Source of the DNA: AP-15 sp963772965
Lineage (GTDB): Bacteria; Pseudomonadota; Alphaproteobacteria; ATCC43930; CGMCC-115725
Direction of reading: 5' to 3'
DNA: 64,000 nt
Assembly: GCA_963772965.1 (NCBI GenBank)
Contig: CAVYZU010000002.1
Span: 1,240,001 to 1,304,000 of the forward strand
Part shown: piece by piece, positions 51,604 through 60,860 of the stretch
Numbering within the stretch: the first letter of the stretch is position 1
Layout of the letters: each line of letters begins with the position of its first letter
Made by a program: the position numbers and the translations under genes
The notes under the pieces: generated by a model
The model's database searches: none
Told to the model about the DNA's origin: nothing
What the model saw: the letters and a program-made list of their open reading frames with translations, nothing else

Positions 51604-52754
51604 TCACGGGTCTAGTCTGGACAGGTCTGGTCGCCTTTTTGTTGGCCCGGGCGCTCCGGCAGTTTCAAAACTATCGGCGGGCTACGCTTTCGCCCGCGGG
51701 CGAAACTCACGTTTCATCGGCGGTTTCGATCATTGTGCCGGCGCGCAACGAGATCGACAATGTCGATCCGTGTTTAGCAGGACTGAGTGCGCAGACCGGC
51801 CTCACCCGGTCCGCCATTATCGTTGTTGACGACAATTCCACAGATGGTACGAGGGCCGCTGCGGAACGTCACGCCGCTGCTGATCCGCGCATCAGGGTGG
51901 TTGATGCCGGTTCGCTGCCTGCCGGATGGGCGGGCAAACCGCATGCATCTTGGCGCGGTGCGTCGTTCGCCGATGCTGACTGGCTTTGTTTTATCGATGC
52001 CGATGTCCGTGTGGCGCCCGAACTGATCGCCGCTGCGATAACGGCCGCCGAAATGCGCGGCTTGGACATGCTCTCGCTACACCCTCGGCAAGAGCTCGGC
52101 AGCTTTTGGGAGCGGCTCATCATCCCCGCCGGCATGCTGGTGCTGGCTTGCGCCAAGCGGTTTGAACCGGGCTCGCAAGATATCGTCAACGGACAATTCC
52201 TGCTGATTCGGCGCAATGTCTATTTTAATGTGGGCGGTCACGCCGGGGTGCGGGCCGAGATTTGCGAAGACTTGGCTCTAGCCGCACGGATCAAGGCTTG
52301 CGGTTTTAAGTTGCTCGTCCTTGCCGCAGAGGATCTCGCCGCGACCCGGATGTATCGCGATCTCGGATCGCTCTGGGAAGGATTTTCGAAAAATGCGACC
52401 GAGGCATTGGGAAGCGTACGCGCGACGTTGACTGCCGCCCTCGCGACGCTGCTGTTTGGTTGGGTGGCTTTGTTGCTCCCACTCGGCGCCTTGTCGATGG
52501 CATTCGCCGCGCCTTCCGCGCCAGCGATAGCGGGCGCTATCCTCGCGGCGATTGGCTCGACTATCATCCTCGGCATTCATTTCGGCACGGCGCGCCATTT
52601 TCGAATTCCAGCCGTTTTCAGTCTGATGTTCACCGCCGGCTACACCGCTGTCGCGTGTCTCGCCTGTCACAGTGTCATCACTCAACGTAGCGGGCGCGTC
52701 ACGTGGAAGGGACGAACATACCGAGTGATCAAGACCGCGCCGGGGGGCGCGTAA
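51591..52754 (+). CDS. Membrane-bound glycosyltransferase family 2 (HpnB-like)
   Basis: A 387-residue GT2 enzyme. An N-terminal TM helix precedes SIIVPARNEIDNVDPCLAGL, then VDDNSTDGTRAAAERHAA, LCFIDADVRVAPEL (D-x-D metal motif) and the acceptor-side EDLALAARIKACGF (the conserved ED). Three C-terminal helices (about residues 280-360) end with TWKGRTYRVIK. This layout matches hopene-associated (HpnB) and crtQ-type glycosyltransferases that glycosylate lipids. The ATG 51591 lies inside the end of the YkoP-like gene. Confidence 0.88.
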   Translation: MPALITGLVWTGLVAFLLARALRQFQNYRRATLSPAGETHVSSAVSIIVPARNEIDNVDPCLAGLSAQTGLTRSAIIVVDDNSTDGTRAAAERHAAADPRIRVVDAGSLPAGWAGKPHASWRGASFADADWLCFIDADVRVAPELIAAAITAAEMRGLDMLSLHPRQELGSFWERLIIPAGMLVLACAKRFEPGSQDIVNGQFLLIRRNVYFNVGGHAGVRAEICEDLALAARIKACGFKLLVLAAEDLAATRMYRDLGSLWEGFSKNATEALGSVRATLTAALATLLFGWVALLLPLGALSMAFAAPSAPAIAGAILAAIGSTIILGIHFGTARHFRIPAVFSLMFTAGYTAVACLACHSVITQRSGRVTWKGRTYRVIKTAPGGA

Positions 52755-53854
52755 CGCCCGAACCGGATGCGCCAAAGCGGCGCCGCTCATTCGTTGGAGG
52801 ATGGGCGCTCGCAGCGGTTCTGGCGGTCCTTGCCGTACTGCTTTACGAAATTCGCATCGCGCTGCTGCCTTTCGTGTTTGCGATCGCGGTGGCGTTTGTA
52901 ACCGATCCGTGGATCAAATCCATTCAGCGCCGCCTCGGAAGCCCGCGCTGGCCGGTTGCGGCAGGATTTTTTCTCCTGATCCTCGCTATCCTCGGTGGTG
53001 CCGGCTATTGGATCGGCGCCACGGCGGTCAGCGACCTACTGCACGTCGTCGCGCAGGCCCCGGATATACTGCGGCATTTTCTTAGCGAAATTCTCGGCAA
53101 CAAGGGCATTACCGTGTTCGGCGAAACCTACACGCCCGATAAAGCGGTGAAGGCATTGGGCGCGGCGCTTTCCGGGGTCGTCGGGTTTTCTGCGCTGAAG
53201 GGCGTCGCGGCAATAGCCGGCTCGATCCTGTTCGGGACTATCCTGACTTTGGTGCTGATGCCGTATTTCATGATTTCTGCGCCGAGCCTGGCAGCCGGGG
53301 CGATCTGGCTGCTGCCGCCGGAGCGCCGCCGTTCGGTCGAAGAATTACTCCCCGAAATCGTCCCGATCTTGCGCCGCTACCTGATCGGCCTTTGCATCGT
53401 GGTTTCGTATACGGCGGTCGTGGGCTGGATCGGGTTTGGGCTGATCTTTCATCTGCCCCACGCGATCCTGCTGTCGATCACAGTGGGGGTCCTCGAACTG
53501 ATCCCGGTGGTAGGCCCTTTTGCTTCGGGGACGATCGTTGGCCTCATCGCCGTACAACAAGGCAGCATTGGGGCGGCCGCCCTCCTATTCGGCTTTGCGA
53601 TCGCATTACGCTTGTCAATCGACAATGTTGTCGGGCCGCTTGTTTTGGGCGAAGCCGCGAGAATTCACCCTGTCATCGTGATTATCTCGTTCGTCTGCGG
53701 AGCCATCCTGTTTGGGGTGGTGGGTTTGCTACTCGCCGTCCCGGTGGTTGTGTGCGTCAAGATCACGCTAGAGCATTACTATGCGGAGCCCGTTGCCCCG
53801 GAAACGCGAACCAGCGGCGTAGCCCTTGCGACTGCCCAATCCCACGACCGATAA
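52703..53854 (+). CDS. AI-2E family transporter (second of two)
   Basis: A 383-residue AI-2E-family membrane protein. Its first 30 residues are cytoplasmic (RAGGRVTPEPDAPKRRRSF), followed by LAVLAVLLYEIRIALLPFVFAIAVAFVTDP. The family C-terminal block reads RRYLIGLCIVVSYTAVVGWIGFGLIFHLPHAILLSITVGVLELIPVVGPFASGTIVGL and DNVVGPLVLGEAARIHPVIVIISFVCG. It starts 52 bases inside the GT2 gene. The first-in-run paralogue at 49582 is different in sequence. The likely function is export or exchange of an unknown solute. Confidence 0.93.
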   Translation: MEGTNIPSDQDRAGGRVTPEPDAPKRRRSFVGGWALAAVLAVLAVLLYEIRIALLPFVFAIAVAFVTDPWIKSIQRRLGSPRWPVAAGFFLLILAILGGAGYWIGATAVSDLLHVVAQAPDILRHFLSEILGNKGITVFGETYTPDKAVKALGAALSGVVGFSALKGVAAIAGSILFGTILTLVLMPYFMISAPSLAAGAIWLLPPERRRSVEELLPEIVPILRRYLIGLCIVVSYTAVVGWIGFGLIFHLPHAILLSITVGVLELIPVVGPFASGTIVGLIAVQQGSIGAAALLFGFAIALRLSIDNVVGPLVLGEAARIHPVIVIISFVCGAILFGVVGLLLAVPVVVCVKITLEHYYAEPVAPETRTSGVALATAQSHDR

Positions 53855-53880
53855 GGTTCTAACCCGCGGCCCGCTCGCGG

Positions 53881-55344
53881 TCAAAAAACGTTGCCCCCAT
53901 CGACCTGGGAAAGCCGGCTGGCGCGCACGAGCAGCCTTGAATTGAGCTCAGAAAATGATGGGACACCGAGAAGACCAAGGTCACGATCGATCTCCTCTCG
54001 GAAAATATCGAGGGCGCGCTTTGCCCCGTCCCTGCCCGCTGCGGCGACACCGTATAAAATGGCTCGACCGGCGAGGACCGCGTCGGCGCCGAGCGCCAGC
54101 GCCTTGATCACGTCGGTGCCGCGCCGCATCCCGCCATCGACCAAAATGGTCAGCCGATCGCCAACCGCGCGGCGCACGGCCGGCAACAGATCGAGCGGGG
54201 CGACTGCCCAGTCGAGCTGGCGTCCTCCATGGTTTGAGATAGCAACCGCATCGGCGCCGATTTCGGCGGCGCGAACGCAATCGTCAACCGTCAGCAGTCC
54301 CTTGATGATCAGCTTGCGCGGCCAACTCTCGCGAATCCGCGCGATGGTGTCCCAGTTCAGCGCCCTATCCATCTGCGAGCGGATCCAGTGCGCGCTATCA
54401 AATAGGCTGAGTTTGTCCTTTGGTACAAATTCGAGGACGTTTTCAAAGCTCGGCATGCCGTGGGTCAAGATCCCGGCGGTCAGCCAACGCGGGTGCATCA
54501 GCGCGTCGAACTTGGCGTTCCAACCGAGCGATGTCGGACCCGCCATCGTCCGCTTGTGCCATTCGCGGTTGCCGTAGATTTGCGCATCGACGGTGACGAT
54601 CAGCGCCTCGCACCCATTATCCCGCGCTCGCGAAATCAATGTGTTACGGACTTCGGTCGGCCCGAATACGTAGAGTTGCCACCAGTACCGGAGCCCCGGG
54701 ACGCGGGCGACGCGCGCCATAAGATCGTTCGACATCGTGCTTTGCGCAAATGGCACGCCTACCGCCGCCGCTGCCTCCGCAAGCCGCAGATCGGCATGCG
54801 GCCAGAACAAGCCATTAAATCCGGTGGGCGCCACCGCAAGCGGAACTTCCATCTTTCGGCCGAACAGCACCGTCGAGACGTCGCGCTTAGATACGTCGAC
54901 CAGCGAGCGATGCAGAAAGCGCCACTCGGCCAAGGCTGCGATGTTGCGCGCGAGCGCCGCCTCGTCCTCGCCGCCCGCCTCGAGATATTCGGTCACAAAG
55001 CCGGGCAGGCGGCGATGGGCCATCGCACGCAGATCCTCGATCGTGACCACCTGATCCAGGTTGGTGCCGGAATAGAACTGGCGTTTTGGATTGTTGGCGA
55101 GAACCGCGGGCGAGGCCCACGCCAAGGTCCGGTCGGCCGGAGCAACAGACGGCGCTGCGCGCCACCCGCGGCCATTACCGCGTCGGCTGGCGAGCGCCAA
55201 CGCGCCGCCCGCCACGCCCAGTGCCGCTAAAGCGACGCCAACGCTCGGGGCTCTCCTCGTTGTTACGCTTTTCTCGCCCGGCGCCTGTCTGGATGGCCGA
55301 GGCGCGTCGGACGGTTCGGTGGACAATTGCTCAAGCTGGTCCAT
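53881..55344 (-). CDS. Membrane-anchored FMN-dependent alpha-hydroxy acid oxidase/dehydrogenase
   Basis: A 487-residue enzyme. Residues 1-75 form an extra N-terminal extension with a TM helix (SVGVALAALGVAGGALALASRRG), unusual for lactate/glycolate oxidases. The TIM-barrel domain then starts NLDQVVTIEDLRAMAHRRLPGFVTEYLEAGGEDE. PLAVAPTGFNGLFWPHADL, QSTMSNDLMARV and YWWQLYV are FMN-site blocks. The catalytic His is in GADAVAISNHGGRQLDWAVAPLDLL, with DGGMRRGTDVIKALALGADAVLAGRAILYG for phosphate binding. ATG 55344 lies 10 bases after the GMC stop, so it closes the operon. L-lactate or another 2-hydroxyacid is the likely substrate, with electrons passed to the membrane. Confidence 0.92.
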   Translation of the reverse strand: MDQLEQLSTEPSDAPRPSRQAPGEKSVTTRRAPSVGVALAALGVAGGALALASRRGNGRGWRAAPSVAPADRTLAWASPAVLANNPKRQFYSGTNLDQVVTIEDLRAMAHRRLPGFVTEYLEAGGEDEAALARNIAALAEWRFLHRSLVDVSKRDVSTVLFGRKMEVPLAVAPTGFNGLFWPHADLRLAEAAAAVGVPFAQSTMSNDLMARVARVPGLRYWWQLYVFGPTEVRNTLISRARDNGCEALIVTVDAQIYGNREWHKRTMAGPTSLGWNAKFDALMHPRWLTAGILTHGMPSFENVLEFVPKDKLSLFDSAHWIRSQMDRALNWDTIARIRESWPRKLIIKGLLTVDDCVRAAEIGADAVAISNHGGRQLDWAVAPLDLLPAVRRAVGDRLTILVDGGMRRGTDVIKALALGADAVLAGRAILYGVAAAGRDGAKRALDIFREEIDRDLGLLGVPSFSELNSRLLVRASRLSQVDGGNVF

Positions 55345-55354
55345 CGTCGAGGCC

Positions 55355-56983
55355 TCATAATTCGCCGCGCCGCGCCATTTCGCGAATGCGGTCGGCAATG
55401 CGCCAAGCCATGGCCTGAATTGTTAGTGAAGGGTTAACCCCCGCTACCGTCGGCATCAGCGAACCGTCACAGACCCACAGATTGGGAATATCCCAGCACT
55501 GGCCATCGGCATTGGTGACGCTGTCTTTCGGATCCTCGCCCATGCGGCAGGTGCCGCCGAGATGAGCGGTGTCGCCGGCGGACCACAGCTCTTTGCCGCC
55601 CGCCGCCTCCAAGGCAGCTGTCATGAACCGCACCGAATGTTCATAGAGCTTTTTGTCTTCCTCGCCGTAAGAAAACACCGTGCGCGGAATGCGCAGACCG
55701 AATTCATCAATTTCGTCCGTCAACTCGACGCAGTTGCTTTCCTGCGGCAACACTTCACCAACGATCTTCAGCCCGGCCTGATGATTGTATTTCGCCATTT
55801 CATTGCGCAGTTCCATGCCCCACAACCCCCGCGAGGAAGCCATCGTGTGCGCCCAGTCGATGGGCAACGGGCCTTGGCTCATAAAAGCGTATCCGCCGGG
55901 GAAATCCTTGCCGGTATCGGTGTAATTCCAGTGCTCGGTAATCGCCAATGAGGGGGGCGCCTTATACCAGCGGATTTCCTCGTCGAAGATGCCGTAAACG
56001 GCGTGGTTCGACTGAACCATCAGGAATTTGCCGACCATGCCGCTGCTGTTGGCAAGTCCGTCGGGGAATTGCGGGCAGGCGGAGTTCAACAGCAGTCTGG
56101 GAGTTTCGACGGCATAGCCGGCCACCACAACATTTTTGGCCCGCTGGCGGCGCCACCGGCCCTCGCGATGATATTGCAGGCCGGTGACCCTACCATTTTT
56201 GCCGACATCGACGCGCCCGACCATCGCCAGATCGCGGATCTCGGCTCCGGCATGAATTGCGCGCGGGATCCAGGTCACGAGCGCGCTCTGCTTTGCATTG
56301 GTCGAGCAGCCGATCTTGCAGAAACCGCGATAGACGCAAGGGTGCGACTTGCCGCGCGGCGCCGAGACGGTTGCGAGCGGGGTGGCAGCCCATTTTACGC
56401 CGAGCGCCTCGCAGCCCCGTGCCAGGACAAGTCCCGCCGCATTCATTTCGTGCTGGCGATACGGATAACGCGGGCGCGGCGGACCCCACGGATAATTGAC
56501 GGGTCCGGAAATCTTCAGCGCATCCTCGGTCAGATCGTAGTAATGCCACATCTCCTCGGGAGAGACCGGCCAATCGACCGCATAGCCCATCTGCGAGCGA
56601 GCTTTGAAGCGCTCCGGCCTAAAGCGCAGCGAGACCATTTGGAAATGCACCGTGCTGCCGCCGACGCTGCGGCCGCTATTGTTGCTGCCGAATTCAATCG
56701 GGTCATCACCACCGGTAATGCGCTCGCCCAGCCAGTACAGCTTTTCCTGCTCGTATTCATCGGAGGCGAAATCCTCCAATGGCCGCCAAAACGGGCCGGC
56801 GTCGAGCGCAACAACGGAAAAGCCAGCTTCGGCCAGCTTGCAGGCGAGCGTACCACCGCCGGCGCCGGTGCCGACGATCGCAAAATCGACCTCGTCCTCG
56901 TCGCTATAGCAGCGCATCGAGACCCAGCCGCCCTGGCGAAATACGTCTGGCGCCTGCCCGTCCTTGGCCCGCGGGCTATTCAT
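55355..56983 (-). CDS. GMC-family FAD-dependent dehydrogenase (gluconate/sugar dehydrogenase catalytic subunit type)
   Basis: A 542-residue FAD enzyme. ADP-binding VGTGAGGGTLACKLAEAG is at about 37-54. GRSVGGSTVHFQMVSLRFRP is the family's flavin loop, and CVYRGFCKIGCSTNAKQSAL a cysteine cluster similar to that of FAD-GDH/gluconate dehydrogenases. SAGDTAHLGGTCRMGEDPKDSVTNADGQCWDIPNLWVCDGSLMPTVAGVNPSLTIQAMAWRIAD carries the late His/Asn pair. ATG 56983 sits inside the last 8 bases of the subunit-3-like gene; the earlier open frame is not protein-like. In known systems this subunit oxidises sugars or 2-keto acids and gives electrons to a cytochrome. Confidence 0.93.
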   Translation of the reverse strand: MNSPRAKDGQAPDVFRQGGWVSMRCYSDEDEVDFAIVGTGAGGGTLACKLAEAGFSVVALDAGPFWRPLEDFASDEYEQEKLYWLGERITGGDDPIEFGSNNSGRSVGGSTVHFQMVSLRFRPERFKARSQMGYAVDWPVSPEEMWHYYDLTEDALKISGPVNYPWGPPRPRYPYRQHEMNAAGLVLARGCEALGVKWAATPLATVSAPRGKSHPCVYRGFCKIGCSTNAKQSALVTWIPRAIHAGAEIRDLAMVGRVDVGKNGRVTGLQYHREGRWRRQRAKNVVVAGYAVETPRLLLNSACPQFPDGLANSSGMVGKFLMVQSNHAVYGIFDEEIRWYKAPPSLAITEHWNYTDTGKDFPGGYAFMSQGPLPIDWAHTMASSRGLWGMELRNEMAKYNHQAGLKIVGEVLPQESNCVELTDEIDEFGLRIPRTVFSYGEEDKKLYEHSVRFMTAALEAAGGKELWSAGDTAHLGGTCRMGEDPKDSVTNADGQCWDIPNLWVCDGSLMPTVAGVNPSLTIQAMAWRIADRIREMARRGEL

Positions 56984-57593
56984 CGTGACGCTCTTCCGCT
57001 TCCCACGGGTCTCGGCGGTTAAAGCCGAGTCGGACATAACCGCGCGGCGACGCCGGCCCGCCAAATCCGATTTCGTTCCAAGCCGCCGGATGCGCGTAGT
57101 AGACGCTAACCACATCGCGCAGCAGTTGACTCGAAAAGAACCGTTTTGGCGGCAGTCCCTGCCAAGCGTCGCTGCGGACATCGTCATATTGGATCGCGCG
57201 CAATACCGCGTCCTGCTGGCTGTGCGGCAGCTCGCGAAATCCTCCGCCCCAGCGGACCCGCGCTTCCTCGTCGATTGCCCTGATCCCTTGCCGCCACGCC
57301 TCTCGCATCGGCGGCATTCCCGCATAGCGGTAGCCATTGCCCTGGTTCTTGTGCAGCTTTTCGTCGATGAACGGCACAATCGGAACCGGATCAGCGCCGC
57401 GGTCCGGCTGCGGGATCAGGCGGTTGCAAATCGCGTGCAGTATGTCCCACTCGGTCTCGGTAAAAAATCGCCGGGCGGGCACTTCGGTGAGCCGCTTTTT
57501 GATGACCGCGCGGGTCTGATCATTCCAGGACGGCGAGTCCCATTTGTCCAGAACATCATAGGCCGCGTAACGGTGATGAAAGACCTCGCTCAT
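56976..57593 (-). CDS. Gluconate 2-dehydrogenase subunit 3 family protein
   Basis: A 205-residue small-subunit protein of the gluconate 2-dehydrogenase subunit 3 family. The start is SEVFHHRYAAYDVLDKWDSPSWNDQTRAVI. The core EVPARRFFTETEWDILHAICNRLIPQPD is the family signature; YYAHPAAWNEIGFGGPASPRGYVRLGFNRRDPWE ends it. These subunits escort or stabilise the GMC subunit; no TAT signal is visible here, unlike many homologues. Its ATG shares one base with the upstream gene's stop, and its stop overlaps the GMC start. Confidence 0.9.
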   Translation of the reverse strand: MSEVFHHRYAAYDVLDKWDSPSWNDQTRAVIKKRLTEVPARRFFTETEWDILHAICNRLIPQPDRGADPVPIVPFIDEKLHKNQGNGYRYAGMPPMREAWRQGIRAIDEEARVRWGGGFRELPHSQQDAVLRAIQYDDVRSDAWQGLPPKRFFSSQLLRDVVSVYYAHPAAWNEIGFGGPASPRGYVRLGFNRRDPWEAEERHDE

Positions 57594-58744
57594 CAGCGCT
57601 CATCCACCAATCGGAGCGCGCCCAATCCGGCCAGCGCAACGCCGGTGAACGATGGCGGCGCGGGCAATGGCGGCCCATTAAACAAATTTTGGCTCCAGTT
57701 ATAAAAGCCGCCCATATTGCGACTAACTCCGTAGGCATGGAAACCAGCGCCGAGAACGCCCATTGCTGCGGTCGCCTGCAACATCGGCTTTGTCCACCCG
57801 CTCCAATCGGGGTTTATTGCGGCCGATATCGACGCAATCGCCGTCAGCGGCGGCAATGTAACGGGAATGAACATGAAGGGATCGTGGAACGCCCCGCGGA
57901 AATGCAGCAACGCCGCTTCCCCGGTCGTGCCAAGCAGCCCGCCGGCTGTTGCCGCCATCAGGACGCGCCAGGCAGGCAATCCGAAAAGGCAGCCCGGTTG
58001 ATTTCGTTCGCCTTCGATCACGAGACGCGAGGCGCCGAGCCCGGCGAGCCCCGCCAATGTCAGAGCGAACGGGGCGCCTAGCGGCGCGCCGTAAAACAGG
58101 TTCGCCAGATCAAAGCCGCCTTCGCGCTTGACGATATTGTAGATGTGAAAGCCGAAACCGCCGAGCCCGGTGGCGAGCGCAAGACCGGCGAGCGTCGTTC
58201 GCGCCACGCCAAAATGCGACGGCGTCGCAGCCATGTGCAAGCTATTGGCGAGAGTGATCGCCGATACGGTCGGCGCCAGATACATCGCGGGGTTATGGAA
58301 CGCGCCCCGATAATGTTCCATGGCGCTGTCGGTCAGCACACTGAACGAGAGCATCGCGGCGGCGCCGTTGAGATACCGTGCGGCTGCGACGTGCTGCGGC
58401 TCTTTCGTTTGCTGCGGGACGGTGCGCCGCGGCTTTTCGATCAATCGATAGACTGCGACAGCGCCGAGTGCCGCCAACCCAGCAAACAACACGCCGGCGC
58501 CGAAACGCCGGGCTGTGTGTCGCCTCTGCGGTGGCTGGGCCGGTATGGTTCCGGGGGCAACCCGCCGGGACGACAACACCGGCCCCGCCGCACTGGGCAG
58601 CGCCGCGATCGCCGATCCGACTGACGTCCGGTCGGCGACCGCTCCGAGCACCGGGTTGCGGCCCGCGACGGGGGTCTCAGTCAACTCCGGCTCGGCAACA
58701 GATCCGCCATGACCTCCTTGGCGGTTTCTTTGATGACCCGCCAC
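57593..58744 (-). CDS. Unrecognised membrane protein with two homologous halves
   Basis: A 383-residue frame. Residues 1-75 are proline/alanine-rich and one TM helix follows at 80-98. Two similar halves then occur, roughly residues 123-243 and 258-380. H-Y/F-RGAFH-N/D-P appears at 144-152 and 281-289. GFH-x-Y near 198-202 and 334-338 is followed in each half by an N-L-F-x-G-x-P-L-x-A-P segment and an AGLGA-x-RLV helix. Each half has three or so hydrophobic helices. The paired His-x5-His and GFH motifs could be haem or quinone ligands, but no cytochrome motif is present, so this is inference. It is coupled to the GMC pair by a one-base overlap. GTG 58744 is the frame start and overlaps the upstream gene by 64 bases; a later start (TTG 58685) is possible. 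Confidence 0.8.
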   Translation of the reverse strand: MAGHQRNRQGGHGGSVAEPELTETPVAGRNPVLGAVADRTSVGSAIAALPSAAGPVLSSRRVAPGTIPAQPPQRRHTARRFGAGVLFAGLAALGAVAVYRLIEKPRRTVPQQTKEPQHVAAARYLNGAAAMLSFSVLTDSAMEHYRGAFHNPAMYLAPTVSAITLANSLHMAATPSHFGVARTTLAGLALATGLGGFGFHIYNIVKREGGFDLANLFYGAPLGAPFALTLAGLAGLGASRLVIEGERNQPGCLFGLPAWRVLMAATAGGLLGTTGEAALLHFRGAFHDPFMFIPVTLPPLTAIASISAAINPDWSGWTKPMLQATAAMGVLGAGFHAYGVSRNMGGFYNWSQNLFNGPPLPAPPSFTGVALAGLGALRLVDER

Positions 58745-60472
58745 TCGCTCGGATCACCCTTGATCAAGGTCGAGCTGAAAGCCTTTGCTTGTTTCAACGT
58801 GATATGCGGCGGCAAAGGCGGCACATCGGGGTCGGTATAGGCTTCCAGCACAAACGGCCGGTCCGACGCGAAGGCCTCCTCCCAAGCTGCGCCAAGCTGG
58901 TCGGGCTTGTCGACGAAGACGCCCTTCAGCCCTAGTTGGTCGGCGTATTGCGAATAGCGGACATCAGGCAGATCCTGCGTCGCCTCGAATTTTGGATTGC
59001 CTGCCTGCGCCCGCATTTCCCAGGTGACCTGGTTCAGATCGCGGTTGTTGAGCGCGAGCACAATGAGCCGTGGATCGCTCCATTTTTTCCAGTATTTGGC
59101 GACCGTGATCAGCTCGTTCATGCCGTTCATCTGCAGTGCGCCGTCACCGCAGAGCGCCAGCACGACCCGATCGGGGTAGGCGAATTTCGCCGCGATCGCA
59201 TACGGCATGCCGGCACCCATCGTCGCCAGCGAACCCGAAACCGAGGCCATCATGCCGCGCCGGATCTTGACGTCGCGGGCGTACCAATTCGTCCCCGATC
59301 CGGTGTCGCAGGCGATAATGCATTTCTCCGGCAAGCGCGGCGACAATTCCCAGAAGACGCGCTGCGGATTGATCGGGTCCGCGCCGTTCATTGCGCGCTT
59401 CTTGAGTACTTCCCACCAATCCTTGACATCGCCCTCGACCTTCTCGCGCCACGAGCGGTCTTGTTTGTGCTCGAGTAAGGGCAACAATTTGCGCAATGTT
59501 TTGGCGCTGTCGCCGATCAGATTGACCTCCATCGGATAGCGCATGCTGACCATCTTGGGGTCGAGATCGATCTGGACGCCGCGCGCCTGCCCCTCCTCCG
59601 GGAGAAATTCCGTGTAGGGAAAGCGCGACCCGATCATGAACAGCGTGTCGCACCCGGTCATCAGCTCATAGCTCGGGCGCGTGCCGAGCAGTCCGATCGA
59701 CCCGGTGACAAATGGTAAATCATCAGGCAGCGCCGCTTTACCGAGCAACGCCTTGGCGACACCAGCGCCGAGCTTATTGGCGACGTCGATGACCTCGTCG
59801 GTGGCGTGAAGCGCCCCGGCGCCAACCAGCATTGCCACCTTCTTGCCCTCGTTGAGGACACGAGCCGCGTGTTCAAGATCCTTTTGCGCCGGGATTACAT
59901 CAGGCGCCTCATAGCCAATGCCGGTCAGGATGGCGCCGTGCTTTTGCGGGGGCGAACTCGACCGCATCCTCCTCCTGCAGGTCGTTGGGCATGATGATGC
60001 AGGTGACGCAGCGTTCGGCTTTGGCAATGCGCACCGCGCGGTCGATCAGCTGGCGCACTTGCGCCGGCTCGGTCGCCATGTGAACGTATTCGCCGGCAAC
60101 ATCCTTGTACAGCGAAACAAGATCGACTTCCTGCTGGTAGTGCCCGCCCAGCGCGGTTCGCGCCTGCTGCCCGACGATCGCCAACACCGGCTGATGATCC
60201 ATCTGCGCGTCGTAAAGCCCGTTCAGTAAATGAATTGCACCCGGACCCGACGTCGCCAAACAGACCCCGATGTCGCCGGTGAATTTGGCGTGACCGGAAG
60301 CCATGAACGCGGCCATTTCCTCGTGCCGCACCTGGACAAATTCAAAGCGATCGCGCGCGCGGTCGAGCGCGCCGACAAGGCCGTTGATGCCGTCGCCGGG
60401 ATATCCGAATATCCGCTTGATACCCCAAGCAGAAATCCGCTCCCAAAAGAAATCACTCACGGTTTTAGCCAT
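58681..60472 (-). CDS. Thiamine-diphosphate enzyme (pyruvate oxidase/acetolactate synthase-like), with frameshift
   Basis: A TPP enzyme of about 597 residues. From ATG 60472 the first frame gives FFWERISAWGIKRIFGYPGDGINGLVGAL and the catalytic Glu in QVRHEEMAAFMASGHAKFTGDIG. It continues CLATSGPGAIHLLNGLYDAQMDHQPVLAIVGQ. The reading shifts by +1 in a C-run at about 59947-59953 (VEFAP to QKHGAILTG). The second frame has PFVTGSIGLLGTRPSYELM, MPYAIAAKFAYPDRVVLALCGDGALQMNGMNEL and LNNRDLNQVTWEMR, giving the GDG-x(~30)-NN cofactor motif. Relatives include PoxB and glyoxylate carboligase-like proteins. It begins the 53.9-60.5 kb operon, so its substrate probably joins the GMC chain. Confidence 0.9.
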
Positions 60473-60860
60473 GTATCTTACCTCGCGCTGTACAATGTCA
60501 GCCGGGCTGCAACCGTTGCCTTCCACCCCGGCACGTCGATTGGGCCGTGAGAGTCGAGGCCGCCTGCAGCGGCAGGTCTTAAAACTCAACGCTATCCGGT
60601 AACGGTTGTTCCGGGATGCCGGGCGGATCGGTTGACATTAATGAAGATCAATAATCCTGCTAAACTCGAGCAGGAAGGAAGCAGCCATTGCGAATTAAGT
60701 CTCTACTCAAGAGGGCAGTGCGTCAGAGGGCAGTGCGCAGCCGTCGCTTTGCCCGTTCCGTCTCTTGCTCGACCGCGTATGCTTGCCGCTCAGGCGCCGC
60801 GGCTCTGTTCGGGATGAGTTGGAGGCTTCGCGCCCAAATACCGCAACCCCGCTCCCCTGA
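60473..60860. other. Upstream region of the TPP enzyme gene
   Basis: 388 bases. It should contain the operon promoter on the minus strand, and the DUF6496 gene ends at 60861. GAGGGCAGTGCG is repeated in tandem at about 60711-60739. A plus-strand TTG frame (60688-60945) has a ribosome-like GGAAGGAAG but no recognisable protein and is not called. Confidence 0.4.
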
